Assembly (NCBI GenBank): GCA_032768795.1
Contig: CP136497.1
Coordinates: 560,501-624,500, forward strand
DNA: 64,000 bases
Reading direction: 5' to 3'
Source: Tremella fuciformis
Lineage: Eukaryota; Basidiomycota; Tremellomycetes; Tremellales; Tremellaceae
Shown: positions 20,970-31,620 of the stretch, piece after piece
How the letters are laid out: each line of letters opens with the position of its first letter
Position numbering within the stretch: the first letter of the stretch is position 1
Position numbers and translations under genes: made by a program
Notes under the pieces: model-generated
What the model was told of the DNA's origin: nothing
The model's database searches: none
What the model saw: the letters and a program-made list of their open reading frames with translations, nothing else

Positions 20970-21741
20970 TGTCAGGAAACCGACACGGCATCCTGACCAC
21001 GAGACTACCACGAGGCAACTTCCAACGGAAACATCCAAAGGATCCTACGAACCGAAGAACGTGAGTACGATAGAACCGTCACTATTAGTCACGAATAACT
21101 ACGACTTGCTCTTGAAAGCGCTGGAACAACCTGGAGAACGATAGAAGGATACGTCTCAGTCTTCCATCGGCCGAGTTGAGATAGGAACGCACGCAAGGAC
21201 AAGAGTCAGGTCCACGATAACGGAGGATAGAGTTATCTCACAGTCAGGGCCACAGGGCGGAGACCGAGGACGATAAGGACGACGACGGGCACGCAAGGAG
21301 ATTAGATGCAAGCCAGCGCGGAGAGAAGACGATAGAAGAGAAGAGAGACGACGAGAGAATACTAGAGAGTATTGGGAACGAGTAGAAGCGACTAGGAGAA
21401 CGATGGAACGATCCACGAAGGACGATGCTAGAAGGATCAGAGTGAGAGCGGGCGAGAGTCAGCAGATACTTAAGAAGGAAGATCGCAGAGGAAGTTCCTC
21501 AGCGATCTAGTTAACTAGTCCTCTAGATAGAACGTCTACTTAGAGAATCGACCGTACCAGTGACGAGAGATAGATAAGTGAAGTGAGTCTTGATCGCTCC
21601 TCACCCAGCTTGGTTCCACTCTACTCTTGTTCGTTACTATCTGTTACGAATAGTCGTTAATAGTTAGCAGCTTGAACCGATAGATTGATTTAGGTGAGCT
21701 TTAGTTGGATCTAATACAGGTCACCGGGTACAGGTCTGACA
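20970..21741 (+). repeat. LTR B, reversed copy next to gag (772 bp)
   Basis: Reverse complement of LTRs A and C, exactly 772 bp, starting TGTCAGGAAACC and ending GGTCTGACA. As read on the plus strand it stands as a 5' LTR for the gag at 21791. A TATA-like ACTTAAGAA lies about 30 bp before AGCGATCTAGTTA (21501-21513), the likely start of the transcript (see the primer site). AAGGG on its left is the reverse complement of CCCTT left of LTR C: a 5 bp target duplication whose right copy was turned over. Confidence 0.92.
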
Positions 21742-21743
21742 GA

Positions 21744-21756
21744 TAACTAGATCGCT
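21744..21756 (+). other. Self-priming primer-binding site (Tf1-like)
   Basis: TAACTAGATCGCT, two bases after LTR B, is the perfect reverse complement of AGCGATCTAGTTA at 21501-21513 inside the same LTR. No TGG tRNA-type site follows the LTR. In Tf1 and related elements the first bases of the mRNA fold back to such a site and prime reverse transcription after cleavage. Complementarity is seen; the mechanism is inferred. Confidence 0.75.
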
Positions 21757-21790
21757 CATATCCTTCGACAAGCCACCAAATCAAGACGAC

Positions 21791-22987
21791 ATGTCCTCTG
21801 CACCTACGACCGGGTACGGCCTTAGGAACCGAGGCGCGACAGGCAATCCCGACGCAGAGCATGAGCTGATCACTCCTCCCACTGGGACTACCACGGAGGA
21901 AGGAGAAGGAGTCCAAGGTACGCCAGGCGTGTACGAGCCAGGCGCTCAAGAAGACACGATGGAGTCTACCCAGGATGATGGGCTCTCTTCGATCAGGACT
22001 CAACTCGATAAGATTGGTGAGGCACTGTTGCTTTTGAGTCAGAATCAAAGGATGATGACTGAGCATCGAGTGAACCAATTCGAGACTAATACGAACAAAT
22101 CGAACAACAAGGAACCAAAGGTCAACTCTCCGGACGAGTATCAAGGAGAAAGGAACAAGCTCACCGGATTCCTGACGCAGTGTCAGCTGGTCTTCGACTT
22201 ACAACCAGCCCGATACGCCACCGACTATGCCAAGATCCGATATATGATATCGTTCTTTAGGAAGGCGCCACTGCACTCTATTGAGGCGCACTTAGCTAAG
22301 GATGTCGACGATCAGCCTAGATGGCTTCACGATTACGGGTTGTTCATCAAACACATCAAACGAACCTACGGAGACCCAGATGAAGTTCATACAGCCGAAC
22401 GGAAACTATTAGCGATCCAACAAAAGTCTTCTGTTACGAATTACTTTGCAGAGTTCGAACAGTTATCATCATTGCTGGATTGGCCCGATTCGGTTCTCAT
22501 CGCCAAGGCTAGGGAAGGCTTGAAGCCCTCTCTCAAGGACGCCATCGCTACCAAGGTGGAGGAAATCCCTAAGACCTGGAACGACTTTGTCACGGTGATC
22601 ACGAGACTTGATGAACGCATGTTCGAGAGGGAACAAGAGAAGAAGAACGAACAAGGACGCCCAGAGAGGCATGAACCGCGACAAATAGAAACGAATAGTG
22701 GCACAGTCAAGAGCACTCAGCCACCGCGTGCGACCACCCCATGGAATGGCAACCCATTCGCAGGCCTAGGTATGCGACCACGCCTGAGTGAGTTCGAGAA
22801 GCAGAGACGAAGGGATTCGGGCTTATGCTTTTCTTGCGGACAGAGTGGTCATCAGGCCAAGGACTGTTCGCAATCGACGCGATCTCAAGGAACGGTGGTC
22901 TCTTCCAATGCTACGAACACCTACCAGTGTACCACGACCCCTTCTACGAGCTCGCAACAGTCAAAAGTAAGCGCCCCGTCGAATTGA
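21791..22987 (+). CDS. Ty3-type Gag (398 residues), inverted relative to its pol
   Basis: Capsid-type Gag: an N-terminal acidic region, a retrotransposon capsid domain (about residues 110-270, with FRKAPLHSIEAHL and VTNYFAEFEQLSSLLDWPDS), and one CCHC zinc knuckle CFSCGQSGHQAKDC at about residue 346. It begins 50 bp after LTR B and ends in TGA at 22985-22987. The pol frame overlaps its end one base back (-1). With its primer site and LTR it is the 5' end of the same element family, now on the opposite strand to the neighbouring pol. Confidence 0.93.
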   Translation: MSSAPTTGYGLRNRGATGNPDAEHELITPPTGTTTEEGEGVQGTPGVYEPGAQEDTMESTQDDGLSSIRTQLDKIGEALLLLSQNQRMMTEHRVNQFETNTNKSNNKEPKVNSPDEYQGERNKLTGFLTQCQLVFDLQPARYATDYAKIRYMISFFRKAPLHSIEAHLAKDVDDQPRWLHDYGLFIKHIKRTYGDPDEVHTAERKLLAIQQKSSVTNYFAEFEQLSSLLDWPDSVLIAKAREGLKPSLKDAIATKVEEIPKTWNDFVTVITRLDERMFEREQEKKNEQGRPERHEPRQIETNSGTVKSTQPPRATTPWNGNPFAGLGMRPRLSEFEKQRRRDSGLCFSCGQSGHQAKDCSQSTRSQGTVVSSNATNTYQCTTTPSTSSQQSKVSAPSN

Positions 22988-23176
22988 GAGGGAGTCGGGG
23001 CTCAAACAAACCTCTCACTCTAGGTGCGGCATTCGAGAATTATAACGGAACAGAATTTATTGGGGACGAACTACTACCAAAAAGATCAATTGTATGCTAC
23101 GATAACATGACCGAGAATCTACGATTGAGGGTACTCCTAACTGGCGGCCGGGCAAAGCTCCAGTGCGGATTCCCTT
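22985..23176 (+). CDS. Detached N-terminal segment of the Ty3-type Pol
   Basis: In the frame -1 to gag, codons run from about KSKRPVEL to GGRAKLQCGFP and stop being pol at the LTR C border. The next codons of pol (SLYCRQGYLSNI, ahead of the protease DTGAS) are at 20969 and below on the minus strand. Joining through one CCCTT copy gives an unbroken frame. Confidence 0.85.
23172..23176. repeat. CCCTT, inverted partner of AAGGG at 20965-20969
   Basis: Target duplication of the second LTR insertion. It is in inverted orientation because the DNA between LTRs B and C was flipped. Confidence 0.8.
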
Positions 23177-23948
23177 TGTCAGACCTGTACCCGGTGACCT
23201 GTATTAGATCCAACTAAAGCTCACCTAAATCAATCTATCGGTTCAAGCTGCTAACTATTAACGACTATTCGTAACAGATAGTAACGAACAAGAGTAGAGT
23301 GGAACCAAGCTGGGTGAGGAGCGATCAAGACTCACTTCACTTATCTATCTCTCGTCACTGGTACGGTCGATTCTCTAAGTAGACGTTCTATCTAGAGGAC
23401 TAGTTAACTAGATCGCTGAGGAACTTCCTCTGCGATCTTCCTTCTTAAGTATCTGCTGACTCTCGCCCGCTCTCACTCTGATCCTTCTAGCATCGTCCTT
23501 CGTGGATCGTTCCATCGTTCTCCTAGTCGCTTCTACTCGTTCCCAATACTCTCTAGTATTCTCTCGTCGTCTCTCTTCTCTTCTATCGTCTTCTCTCCGC
23601 GCTGGCTTGCATCTAATCTCCTTGCGTGCCCGTCGTCGTCCTTATCGTCCTCGGTCTCCGCCCCGTGGCCCTGACTGTGAGATAACTCTATCCTCCGTTA
23701 TCGTGGACCTGACTCTTGTCCTTGCGTGCGTTCCTATCTCAACTCGGCCGATGGAAGACTGAGACGTATCCTTCTATCGTTCTCCAGGTTGTTCCAGCGC
23801 TTTCAAGAGCAAGTCGTAGTTATTCGTGACTAATAGTGACGGTTCTATCGTACTCACGTTCTTCGGTTCGTAGGATCCTTTGGATGTTTCCGTCGGAAGT
23901 TGCCTCGTGGTAGTCTCGTGGTCAGGATGCCGTGTCGGTTTCCTGACA
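23177..23948 (-). repeat. LTR C, right boundary LTR of the Ty3-type element (772 bp)
   Basis: Direct copy of LTR A. It is followed by CCACC (23949-23953), the partner of 9259-9263. No primer site or gag leader lies on its inner side, unlike a normal 5' LTR; that material is beside LTR B instead. Confidence 0.93.
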
Positions 23949-24953
23949 CCACCGTCCGCAAAGAAACGATCCAGGTTCCGTGCAGCGGTAGACAGGCCTC
24001 GGGGACCAAGGTACAGGTTTTGACCGCCGTCATCACTCCCAACCCATCTGCAGAGTGAGCCACAGCCTCACAGACTGCCTGCAGTGACGACGAACGAGTA
24101 ATCAATGACTTCAAGCAGCGAGACGGCCGGCAAGGCGTTTGCCACCTCCTTGCGGACGTCTTCAATGGTCATACCATAGGTGAAGACTGGGTAGCCCATG
24201 AACTGACGCCTCCTGCACACCGTGTACAAGATCTCAAGCTTGGCCTCGGTCCACGGGGCGTTATCGGCAAAGATCGTTGTTGCGGGGACGTAAATGACCT
24301 GGTAATGAGCTCATACCAACCACAGACCGACAACAGAGACCTACCCCGCCTTCAGGCTGATTGCCAAGCTGGACGGCATGATCCTTCGCGAGGGGCACAT
24401 GGACCGGCTTGGCGACGGCCTGGGGCTGCTCGGCACGCTTAGCAGGCTCACCTGTGGTCTTCTGAGCAGCTTGGCGGCCGCCGATAGACTTTCTACCTCC
24501 CTTTGAAGCAGTCCAACCAGCTTGAATGTTGCTGGCGGACTGTAGGGCAAACCGCCCGGTAGATTCGGCTCGAACTTGGTCGAGAGGCTGCCGCAGAGTC
24601 CCCTCTGTGTAGAAAGACTTGTTTGACGCCTCTGGGGTAGGTGTGTGACGAGCTGTAGTCACCAGAGCGCCCGTCATGGTTGATGGAGTGACAAAGGACG
24701 ATGGGGTGCTGGACTCGGGGACAGCCTGCGCGTCACCAGTGAGGCCCAAAGCCTTCAAAACTGCTGGAAGGGCTCCAGGAGCGCTCTGGGCAAGCTGAGC
24801 AACGACTCTGGTGAGCTGTAGATCCATTGGGGACTGTCTATGAGCATTGACAAGCGATGGGAGTCCGTAGAACATCAGGCAACCCACCATGTCGGGTCTC
24901 CCTTCCGCCGAAGTCGCCTCAGAGGACGTATGCATGGTATTGACGCGTTCCAT
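23949..24953 (-). pseudogene. 5' portion of the unknown gene split by the retrotransposon nest
   Basis: Exon 1 (24345-24953, ATG at 24951-24953) encodes MERVNTMHTSSEAT and a Ser/Thr/Pro/Ala-rich stretch, then GGRKSIGGRQAAQK. The intron 24299-24344 is removed to reach VIYVPATTIFADNAPW and GYPVFTYGMTIEDVRKE, the best-ordered part of the protein. A second intron near 24048-24072 is needed to pass a stop. With donor GTGAGG it would be only 24 bp; an earlier donor (GTTCGT) makes it 48 bp and keeps the frame. The exon after it ends at the insertion point. Joined to 8634-9263 the product would be a little over 500 residues. No family is recognised. Without a removal event it cannot make the full protein. 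Confidence 0.65.
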
Positions 24954-25194
24954 TACGTGTAATCGGGTGCGCTGAGGCGATTGGTGGTGGTCTCAAGGCT
25001 GTAGCTTCAAAACTGACAGAGATAACGCGTGAGATGTTAAAGCTCAGATGGAATGTGGTGTGAAAAATCGCTCATCGATTTTGAGGCCTGTGGCCCGTCA
25101 TACTTATCTCTCCCGCGACTCACCGTCACCACAAGGTAAGTTGGTCAGTCACCATCCCCTCTATGCTTTCTCTCTCGCATAGCCGGCAAACACG

Positions 25195-26410
25195 ATGCCA
25201 GCAGCATTCAGCATCCCCACCGTGGACCTAGCGGCCGACTCGCCCGCACAGCAGGCAGAAACGATCAAGCATGCTCTGTCGAGCGTGGGCTTTCTGTGCG
25301 TCGTCAACTCGGGCATTGACCCGGACCTGATCGACACCATGTTCGAGCACGTACGTCGAGGTCCACACTGTGCGTGTAGGTGGTACACGCTCACATCGTA
25401 GTCGGCCACGCTGTTCAACCTGCCCATGTCCGCCAAGGAGGCGTTCCTGTCCGGCGCATCCGGGACGGGATACACCAAGACCTGTTCGCAAGGATTGGGA
25501 GAGGGCAAGGTCGACCACAAAGAGTCCCTATTCCCATCATGAGCGGTCGCGCAGGCGCTGATGTGCAGAGCGTGGAACTTTGGCAAGTACTGCGCCGAGA
25601 CTGTGCAGCCTATGCCGGACCCCATGAACGTCGGGACGCCCGCGTACGACGATCTCAAGCGGTTCTACAGGGGCTGCCACGATGTCTCCGTACGACTGCT
25701 GGAGCTCTTCGCCCTGGCGCTGGGCGTGAGCTTTCTCCTGGACCCATTTTCGCGCGGCTGACGCCCAGCTGCCGTGGGAGCACTTCAAGCAGTACCACTC
25801 GTGGGGCGTCAAGAACGCCTACTCGATGATCCACTATCCGGCAATCAGCGGCGAGGGCCAAAAGGCGCTCGGCGAGCGGGACATCCGCGTCGGCGAGCAC
25901 CAAGACTGGGGCACCCTCACCCTCCTCTTCCAGCGGCCCGACGGCGGCCCCGGGCTGGAGGCGTACCTCCCCGCCTCCCTATCGGGCACAGAGAGTGCAG
26001 CGGGGAAAGCAGGAGGGGAGGCGTACGAGTGGTACCCCGCGCCGATCCCGCCTCGCGGTGGTTTCCTGGTAAATGTCGGCCTGGGCATGGAGCTCTGGTC
26101 GTCGGGCACTTATCGCGCGACGAAACATCGTGTCGTCTTCCCGCAGTCGGAGTTGAAGGCGGGCGAGGAGATGGCCGAGCGGTACTCGATAGCCTTCTTC
26201 GTGCAGCCCGACGACGACGTGGTGAGTTGAGGAAGCGATTCGAGGGGTGGAGAGGCTGACGGGCAGCACTTCCAGCCCGTCCTCCCTGGCGGCATCATCG
26301 ACCATTCCTTCACGGCCATCACGTCTGGCGAGCTATTCCACCAGAAGATGATGGAGAGCTATGAGCGTGCTCAAAAGATGGGATTGAGCACTATGGCTGC
26401 TGCGTATTGA
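25195..26410 (+). CDS. 2-oxoglutarate/Fe(II)-dependent dioxygenase (isopenicillin N synthase-like)
   Basis: Oxygenase of the 2OG-Fe(II) superfamily with the DIOX_N plus 2OG-FeII_Oxy arrangement. N-terminus FSIPTVDLAA and HALSSVGFLCVVNSGI are typical of DIOX_N. The core supplies the iron ligands His and Asp in GEHQDWGTLTLLFQ (near 25900) and the distal His in TYRATKHRVVFP (near 26125). RYSIAFF carries the Arg-x-Ser that holds 2-oxoglutarate. Five exons; introns lie at about 25351-25401, 25528-25568, 25729-25768 and 26221-26267. TGA is at 26408-26410. Substrate unknown; such enzymes in fungi act in secondary metabolism or on small acids. No biosynthetic cluster surrounds it. Confidence 0.88.
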
Positions 26411-26591
26411 AGCAGCGCGTGCTGCCATGGGATCATGGAGGCTATCGCGTCGTGTTGTGCTACTGTGCGAGATAGATCGTTGTATGCATTGGTGTCGTCA
26501 TCGTGAACAAGCATACAGCAGAGCCCAAACAGTTTACGTGTACAACATCAATACTCTATGGGCGGACATGCGACTACCTCCTCTCGCACGT

Positions 26592-29500
26592 CTATACTTT
26601 GAGCAAGCCTTTGCCGGTAAAGGCGCTCTCTGGACCTTGAATCTTCAACAACGGCTCGCCTTTAGGAGGCAGCGTTGGGCGCCTATTATCTGGACCTACG
26701 GGGCCAGTCGGGGCTACAGCAGTCGGGGCCAGGGTGAAGCTCTGCACAATGTCAGCTGAGAGACCCTCATCGTACAGCGGACCGACCTTGGCGTCGAACA
26801 GCGCGCGTAGCAGCTTGTCGCCCACGGCCTGATCGCATGAAAAGTAGTGGCAGTACTCCGTAGGGTCCTCGAACGCTACAGCTGGCTCGTTCCTCTTGAG
26901 CACGAAAACGCAAGGTTTTGGAGCGCCATAAGGCCGAGTAACAATGTAGACGTCGAAGAAATTTGTCGACAGATGAATCTCGTCCTTCCCCTGACAATCA
27001 GTCGCCATGAATGTGGGAGACGTGGACCAAGTGTGCACCTTTTCGTTCTTGGCCAAGAAGATCTGGCCGCCCCGAGTCTCCAACCACCTCTTGCTCCATT
27101 TGCCCTTCTTAGTCTCGTATTGCACCCACGAGCCGAGGAAAGGAGCCGTGTTCGGGGCACCCTCACCCATCAGCTTTTCTCCTGCATTTTCAAGTCGAGA
27201 GCTCACCCGTATGGACAGCGACGACGCCCGGTGGGACACCTTGAACACAAAACAATTGTACACCACACTACTCGCATTCCAGCCCTTCATCACATCGGCG
27301 AGCTTCTCGTACTCCCTCACAAGCCTTTCAGATCCGAGCTCGGCAAAGACCTCGCATAGCACCCATCCACCGCCAGGACCGGCATCTGGAAGCTCGCCCG
27401 ACTGGTATGTCGCCGCAATCATATCTCTGGCCGATGTTTCCGGGTGCACCTCCAGTGTAAGTTGCTTGCCATCGAATGCTCCGACGTATGCTTTGACATA
27501 TGAAACCTTGCCTGCTGGCCGGCTTGACGGTCCAGCTGCGGGCGACGCATTGGCCGATCCAGCCCCGGGCAGTGCGGGTACGGGCTCAGTGGTCGATCGA
27601 GTACGAATGGTGTTCTCGTCGCCGGCCATGCCGTGGCGCTGAGAGGACGAGACGGACTGCGCGCGCGATCGAGCGACACGCGAAGCGGTCGTGGCAGTCG
27701 TGTCGCTTCTCACCAAGTCCACTCTGATCTCTGCAGGATTCTGCGCCGTGTTCTGGCGGGACATAGGTGGCATGGGCGGGAGTCTCGGAGTCTGGCCGTG
27801 CGACTGGACAGACGAGCTGGCCGAGTCTTTTCGCGTGGCCAAGGGTCGAGTTGGCACGAAGGAGTGGTGCGCGGTCGATGGTGTCGTCGGTCGAGACGGC
27901 ACGGGCCCACCACAAGCGGACGACGCGATACTCTGGGCGTATGGGTTCGATGAGCCTTCAGCTCGAGACCTAGTGGTCAGACTACGCTCGACTGGCTTGG
28001 CCTGCGTTGACTGCTGCGAGTTGCGAGGATCGATGGGTTCCGTGAAGGACCGGTGGTGCGGTTGGGCAGAAACTTGACCTGGCGTCTCTTCTGCTGGCCG
28101 GAATGATGTCGCCGCCCGACTCATGAGAAGACTCTCGAGCCGCCTGCTGAGGATATCGGCGGGGACACCTCCCTCGCCATTCCACCCGGTCTCGCCGCCT
28201 GGATTCCTCCCAAGCGCTTTCTGAGAGGTATGTCTTCCCCTGTTGTCCCTCGCTACAATTGGAGGTTGCGCCGCGGCCATGGCGGCCCTGCGAGCGTCCC
28301 GCCTCGCGTGTGCAGCGGAGCGCCGCTGAGCCTGAGCAGCCGCCGCTTCAGGGTGGGTTTTCGACAAGGGCTCGTCGTCTTCACTGGAGGAGCTTGACTG
28401 TGCCGCCCAGGCGCCTTCTGCGGGGGCTGGTCGATGTCGGGGGCGTCGGGACCTAGAGGAATTTCGTGATGAACCACCGGAGCCGGTGTTATGGCGAGAC
28501 ATCTGGTAGCTGGCTGCGCCGACAGGACGAGATCGCATGGCCGACGAGCTGGCTTGGGCGGTCTTGTTGCTCGCCGAGGTAGACGTGGAAGCTCGCTGTG
28601 CAGAACTAGAGCCCGCTTGGGTGGCCGCGGTGACCATCATGCCTGGGAAGCTTGCTTCTGCCGCCGCATCTGGAGTGTCGACGGTAGGCACATCGTCGAA
28701 ATCAGTTGACGGCGCAGCGATGGTCGCAGAATCCTCAATGACAGGGAAGGCATTGATCGCCGCATCCCACGAGGCAGCGGAGAAGGTAGCCGAGACGGAC
28801 GGCGTGACGCCAGCCGTGCTAGCAGGCTGGGCGACCATGCTGGTGTTCGCCTCGTCCGCCTCATCGTCCTCTACCGTGGTCTCGGGCCTCAGGAATGCCG
28901 TGGGGTGCCGAGACGTAACGGGCGATGGCGATGGCGAAGCAGCCAAGGGCGAAGATAGCAAAGCCGCACTGCCTGATCGCTTGATTTCAGGTGATACCGA
29001 TTTGTCGCGGGGCTTCTCAGCGCTAGTGGGCCAAATGCCCAATTGCTCGTACAGGTCAAAGAAGCTCGAGCTGGTCGGAGGCGCTTTCAGCGACATGCTG
29101 GTCGACCGCGAGCGAGGAAGGAGGACGTGACCCGATCCACTCCTCTGTATGGGCGAAGTGGGCTGGGGAGCACCTGCAAGTGGGGTGCTCACTGGTGCGG
29201 GCAGAGGCAGGGGAGGTAGCGGAGCTGAAGGACCAGGTGTGGTGAGGACATCAGAGCTAGAGCTGGATGTCGAGGACAGCGGGGCGCTAATCGCCTGGGC
29301 ACTGATGGAGAGGCTAGAAGACCTCGAGGCCAGGGGCCGGATCGAGGCGGGTGCAGGGAAGTAGGGCGGGTTTGGGGGTAGAAGAGGGGGGCTTTCAACC
29401 GGCGCCTGGCTTGGCATGACTGGCGACTCGCCATGACCGATAGCCACGGTGGGCATTGACTGTATGAGGGACGACGAGCTGATACGTCTCAAAGCCGATG

Positions 29501-30930
29501 GACGGATCGGGGCAGGGAAGAACTCTGTCCGTGTGGGAGGCGCACTAGAGGCCCCGCTTCGATCTTTCCCGGCGATGTTGGCCATTGATCGTGCCTTTGA
29601 TAGCTTGTCGCTGCTCATCGCGCGAGGAAGGAATGCCTTGAGGTCTTTGAGACTTGGCGAGTTCCTTGGCAGCCTCGGTCTCTCGGGGTGACCCATGAAG
29701 GAGAACCTGCTAGACTCAGTTGGCGCCGGCGAGGAGGCAATGGCTAGATTGTTCGAAGAAAGATCGAGGGACGAAGCAAAAGGATCGAAAGGAATATCCC
29801 TTGAAGTCCACGACGGAGAGGAGATGACAGTCGTGGGCGATTGGTTGTACTGGGCGAGGTTCTGGCTGTAAGAAAGGACCTGCCCGAAGGAACCATTCGA
29901 ATTGATAGTCCTGGAATCTCGCAAAGGCATTGGCGGGGTGGATGAGGAGAACGGCTTGCCGAGGGGCCTCGCTTTGGGTCGTGGCAAGTTCTCAGAGGGC
30001 ATTTTGGGCACTGGCGGGGGTGCTTGAGGGACTGCGTTCTCTTTGAGGGCTGCCGAAGACTTGGAGCGGAAGATCTTGGACATGCTCTTCTTCCATGACA
30101 GTTTGGGCTTCGAGCTGTTCGAAGCCGACTGTGCCGAGTCGACGGACAGGTCGCCTGCGTGCAGTGTGGGAGTCAATAGCGTCGATGCCGTCGTGGGTGA
30201 CCCGAAGCCCAAGCCCGACGTGCTGGTAGTCGGAGGGGTGGACAGGGCTTCAAACTACACATTAGAGGCTGGTGCACTCGCTCCATACGTCTGTGCTCAC
30301 CGACTCGTCTGCGAGATTGACCGCGACGCTCAGCTCGCCTCTCCGGCCCTTGCCTCGCAGCTTGGAGAAGCTTTTCTTTCCCTTGACCGTCCTATCCTGC
30401 TCAGGCGCAGGGGGTGTGACCGAGCTTGTCGACGAGACCTTGCGATTCCATCCCCAGCCGCCCTCTTCCCTCGGCGACAGCGGGATAGGTAGAGGCGGCG
30501 GCGAAGCTGCGCGAATCACAGACGCCATAGTCCCACTTCTGCTACGTCCCTTGATGGTAGTGGTCTTGCGACCAAAGGTGCTTGAGGAAGCGCGATTGAT
30601 GGACGAGTCGTTGTCATCTTCATCGTCGTCCCAAATCCCATCGCGCGCGTAGATGCCCTCGGTCGGTGCGCCGTGAAAGGAGCGATCGAGCTCGGCAGAA
30701 TACCGGTAGACGATGTCGTCGATGCTCTGAGACTCGTAGCCCGTAGAAGGGGATCCTTGCTGGGAGAAGGCCGAAAAGGACTGCATGTCGGGCAGATAGA
30801 TGATGGAGTCGATTCGTCCAGAGAAGGTGAAGATACGCGTCCGGCGTCGACCAAGCCGGATGCGGAGATACGGGTCGTGCTGGTCGTGTCGTCTACTTTG
30901 AGACTGTAGCTGCGACTGAAGAAGAGTCAA
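26592..30930 (-). CDS. Large RA-PH domain protein (GRB7/RIAM-lamellipodin type)
   Basis: Roughly 1,400 residues, mostly Ser/Pro-rich disorder, with two ordered domains near the C-terminus: a Ras-association domain (KVSYVKAYVGAFDGKQLTLE, then FAELGSERLVREYEKL) followed by a PH domain (FLGSWVQYETKKGKWSKRWL, then EDPTEYCHYFSCDQ). RA directly before PH is the mark of the GRB7/MRL adaptors, which link Ras-type GTPases and phosphoinositides to actin and polarity; a similar role at the membrane is inferred. An intron at about 30255-30300 joins the first exon (SIDDIVYRYSAELDRSFHG) to the long one. Two starts are possible: ATG at 30930, or MQSFSAFSQQG near 30786, which looks more natural. A basic region KKSMSKIFRSKSS follows the junction. 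Confidence 0.8.
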
Positions 30931-31620
30931 GAAGAAGAGAAGTGAGACGGTGAAGCAGTGTTGTCGATCTGTGCACGAGTGAAATCTGCTCTGGGTCTAC
31001 TTTGCACAGACCACCATCACACACACTGACCCCGTGTTGTTAGTCGGCTTTTCTGGACCCTGAAAAGAAATCACTCGCCGCCGTTGCCGATGTCACCATC
31101 CATTGGGTCTCGTCGACTCTGTCAGCTGCAATTAAGGTAGGACTCTTGGCTGAGATCGTAAACGTTCAAGCATCGACACCCTCGGTGCTCAGCTTTGGGA
31201 CACACAGAGACATGCGCCTCAAGGCAACCGCTCATATAGCGTGCTGGCATCCTTTGGGAGAGGGCTCAGCTTGTCTCTCGCACTTCAGAGCAACGCCCAT
31301 GCCTCGAGGCGAGTGTGAGGGTGAGGGGATGGCATGTGTCTCATGCGGCGCTAGCACAAAGCGAGGGCGGGTATACATGACGACAGTCGCCCGCAGCACT
31401 CGGGCGTCCACATAGCGAACCGTTGCTAGGCAACCAATCCACACGCACCCCTGCTCGAAAACGACCTCACGACCGTAGCCAAGATTGACAGTACTGAGCG
31501 GTCGCATAAGGCCAGACATGCCCCAGCTCCTCTTCTCTTCACGACCGCCTTCTTCCCCAACATATACGAGTCAACCAACTGCTCCAGACCTTCTCTCAAC
31601 CAACCCAACCATACCGCATC
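30931..31620. other. Divergent intergenic region with one RFX-type X-box
   Basis: 690 bp between the RA-PH gene and the Myb-like gene, with no coding exon seen. CGTTGCTAGGCAACC at 31421-31435 matches the RFX/Crt1 X-box on the reverse strand and lies about 190 bp before the Myb-like ATG. Confidence 0.55.

Larger units (their letters stand above)
9264..23948 (-). mobile_element. Ty3-type chromovirus, rearranged and carrying a nested copia element
   Basis: Composite of 14,685 bp bounded by LTRs at 9264-10035 and 23177-23948 with the CCACC duplication. Reading on the minus strand, pol runs leftward from 20969 (protease, RT, RNase H, integrase) to a chromodomain that ends at 11773. A purine-rich tract follows beside the left LTR, which is therefore the 3' LTR. 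The gag block (21742-23176) is inverted relative to pol and lies between a reversed LTR (20970-21741) and the right LTR. A copia element (12563-17607) splits the integrase region. An unrelated spliced gene lies on the plus strand at 10346-11705. LTRs A and C differ at one site that I could find and B differs from C at two, so all insertions are recent. Confidence 0.9.

Noticed and set aside
17594..22987. Reading LTR B, gag and LTR C as a separate small complete element
   Set aside because: LTRs B and C are in opposite orientation, LTR C has no gag leader, and the pol frame joins gag's 3' side through CCCTT.
24048..24071. 24 bp GTGAGG...CAG intron in the split gene
   Set aside because: Too short compared with all other introns here; a 48 bp alternative with the same acceptor keeps the frame.
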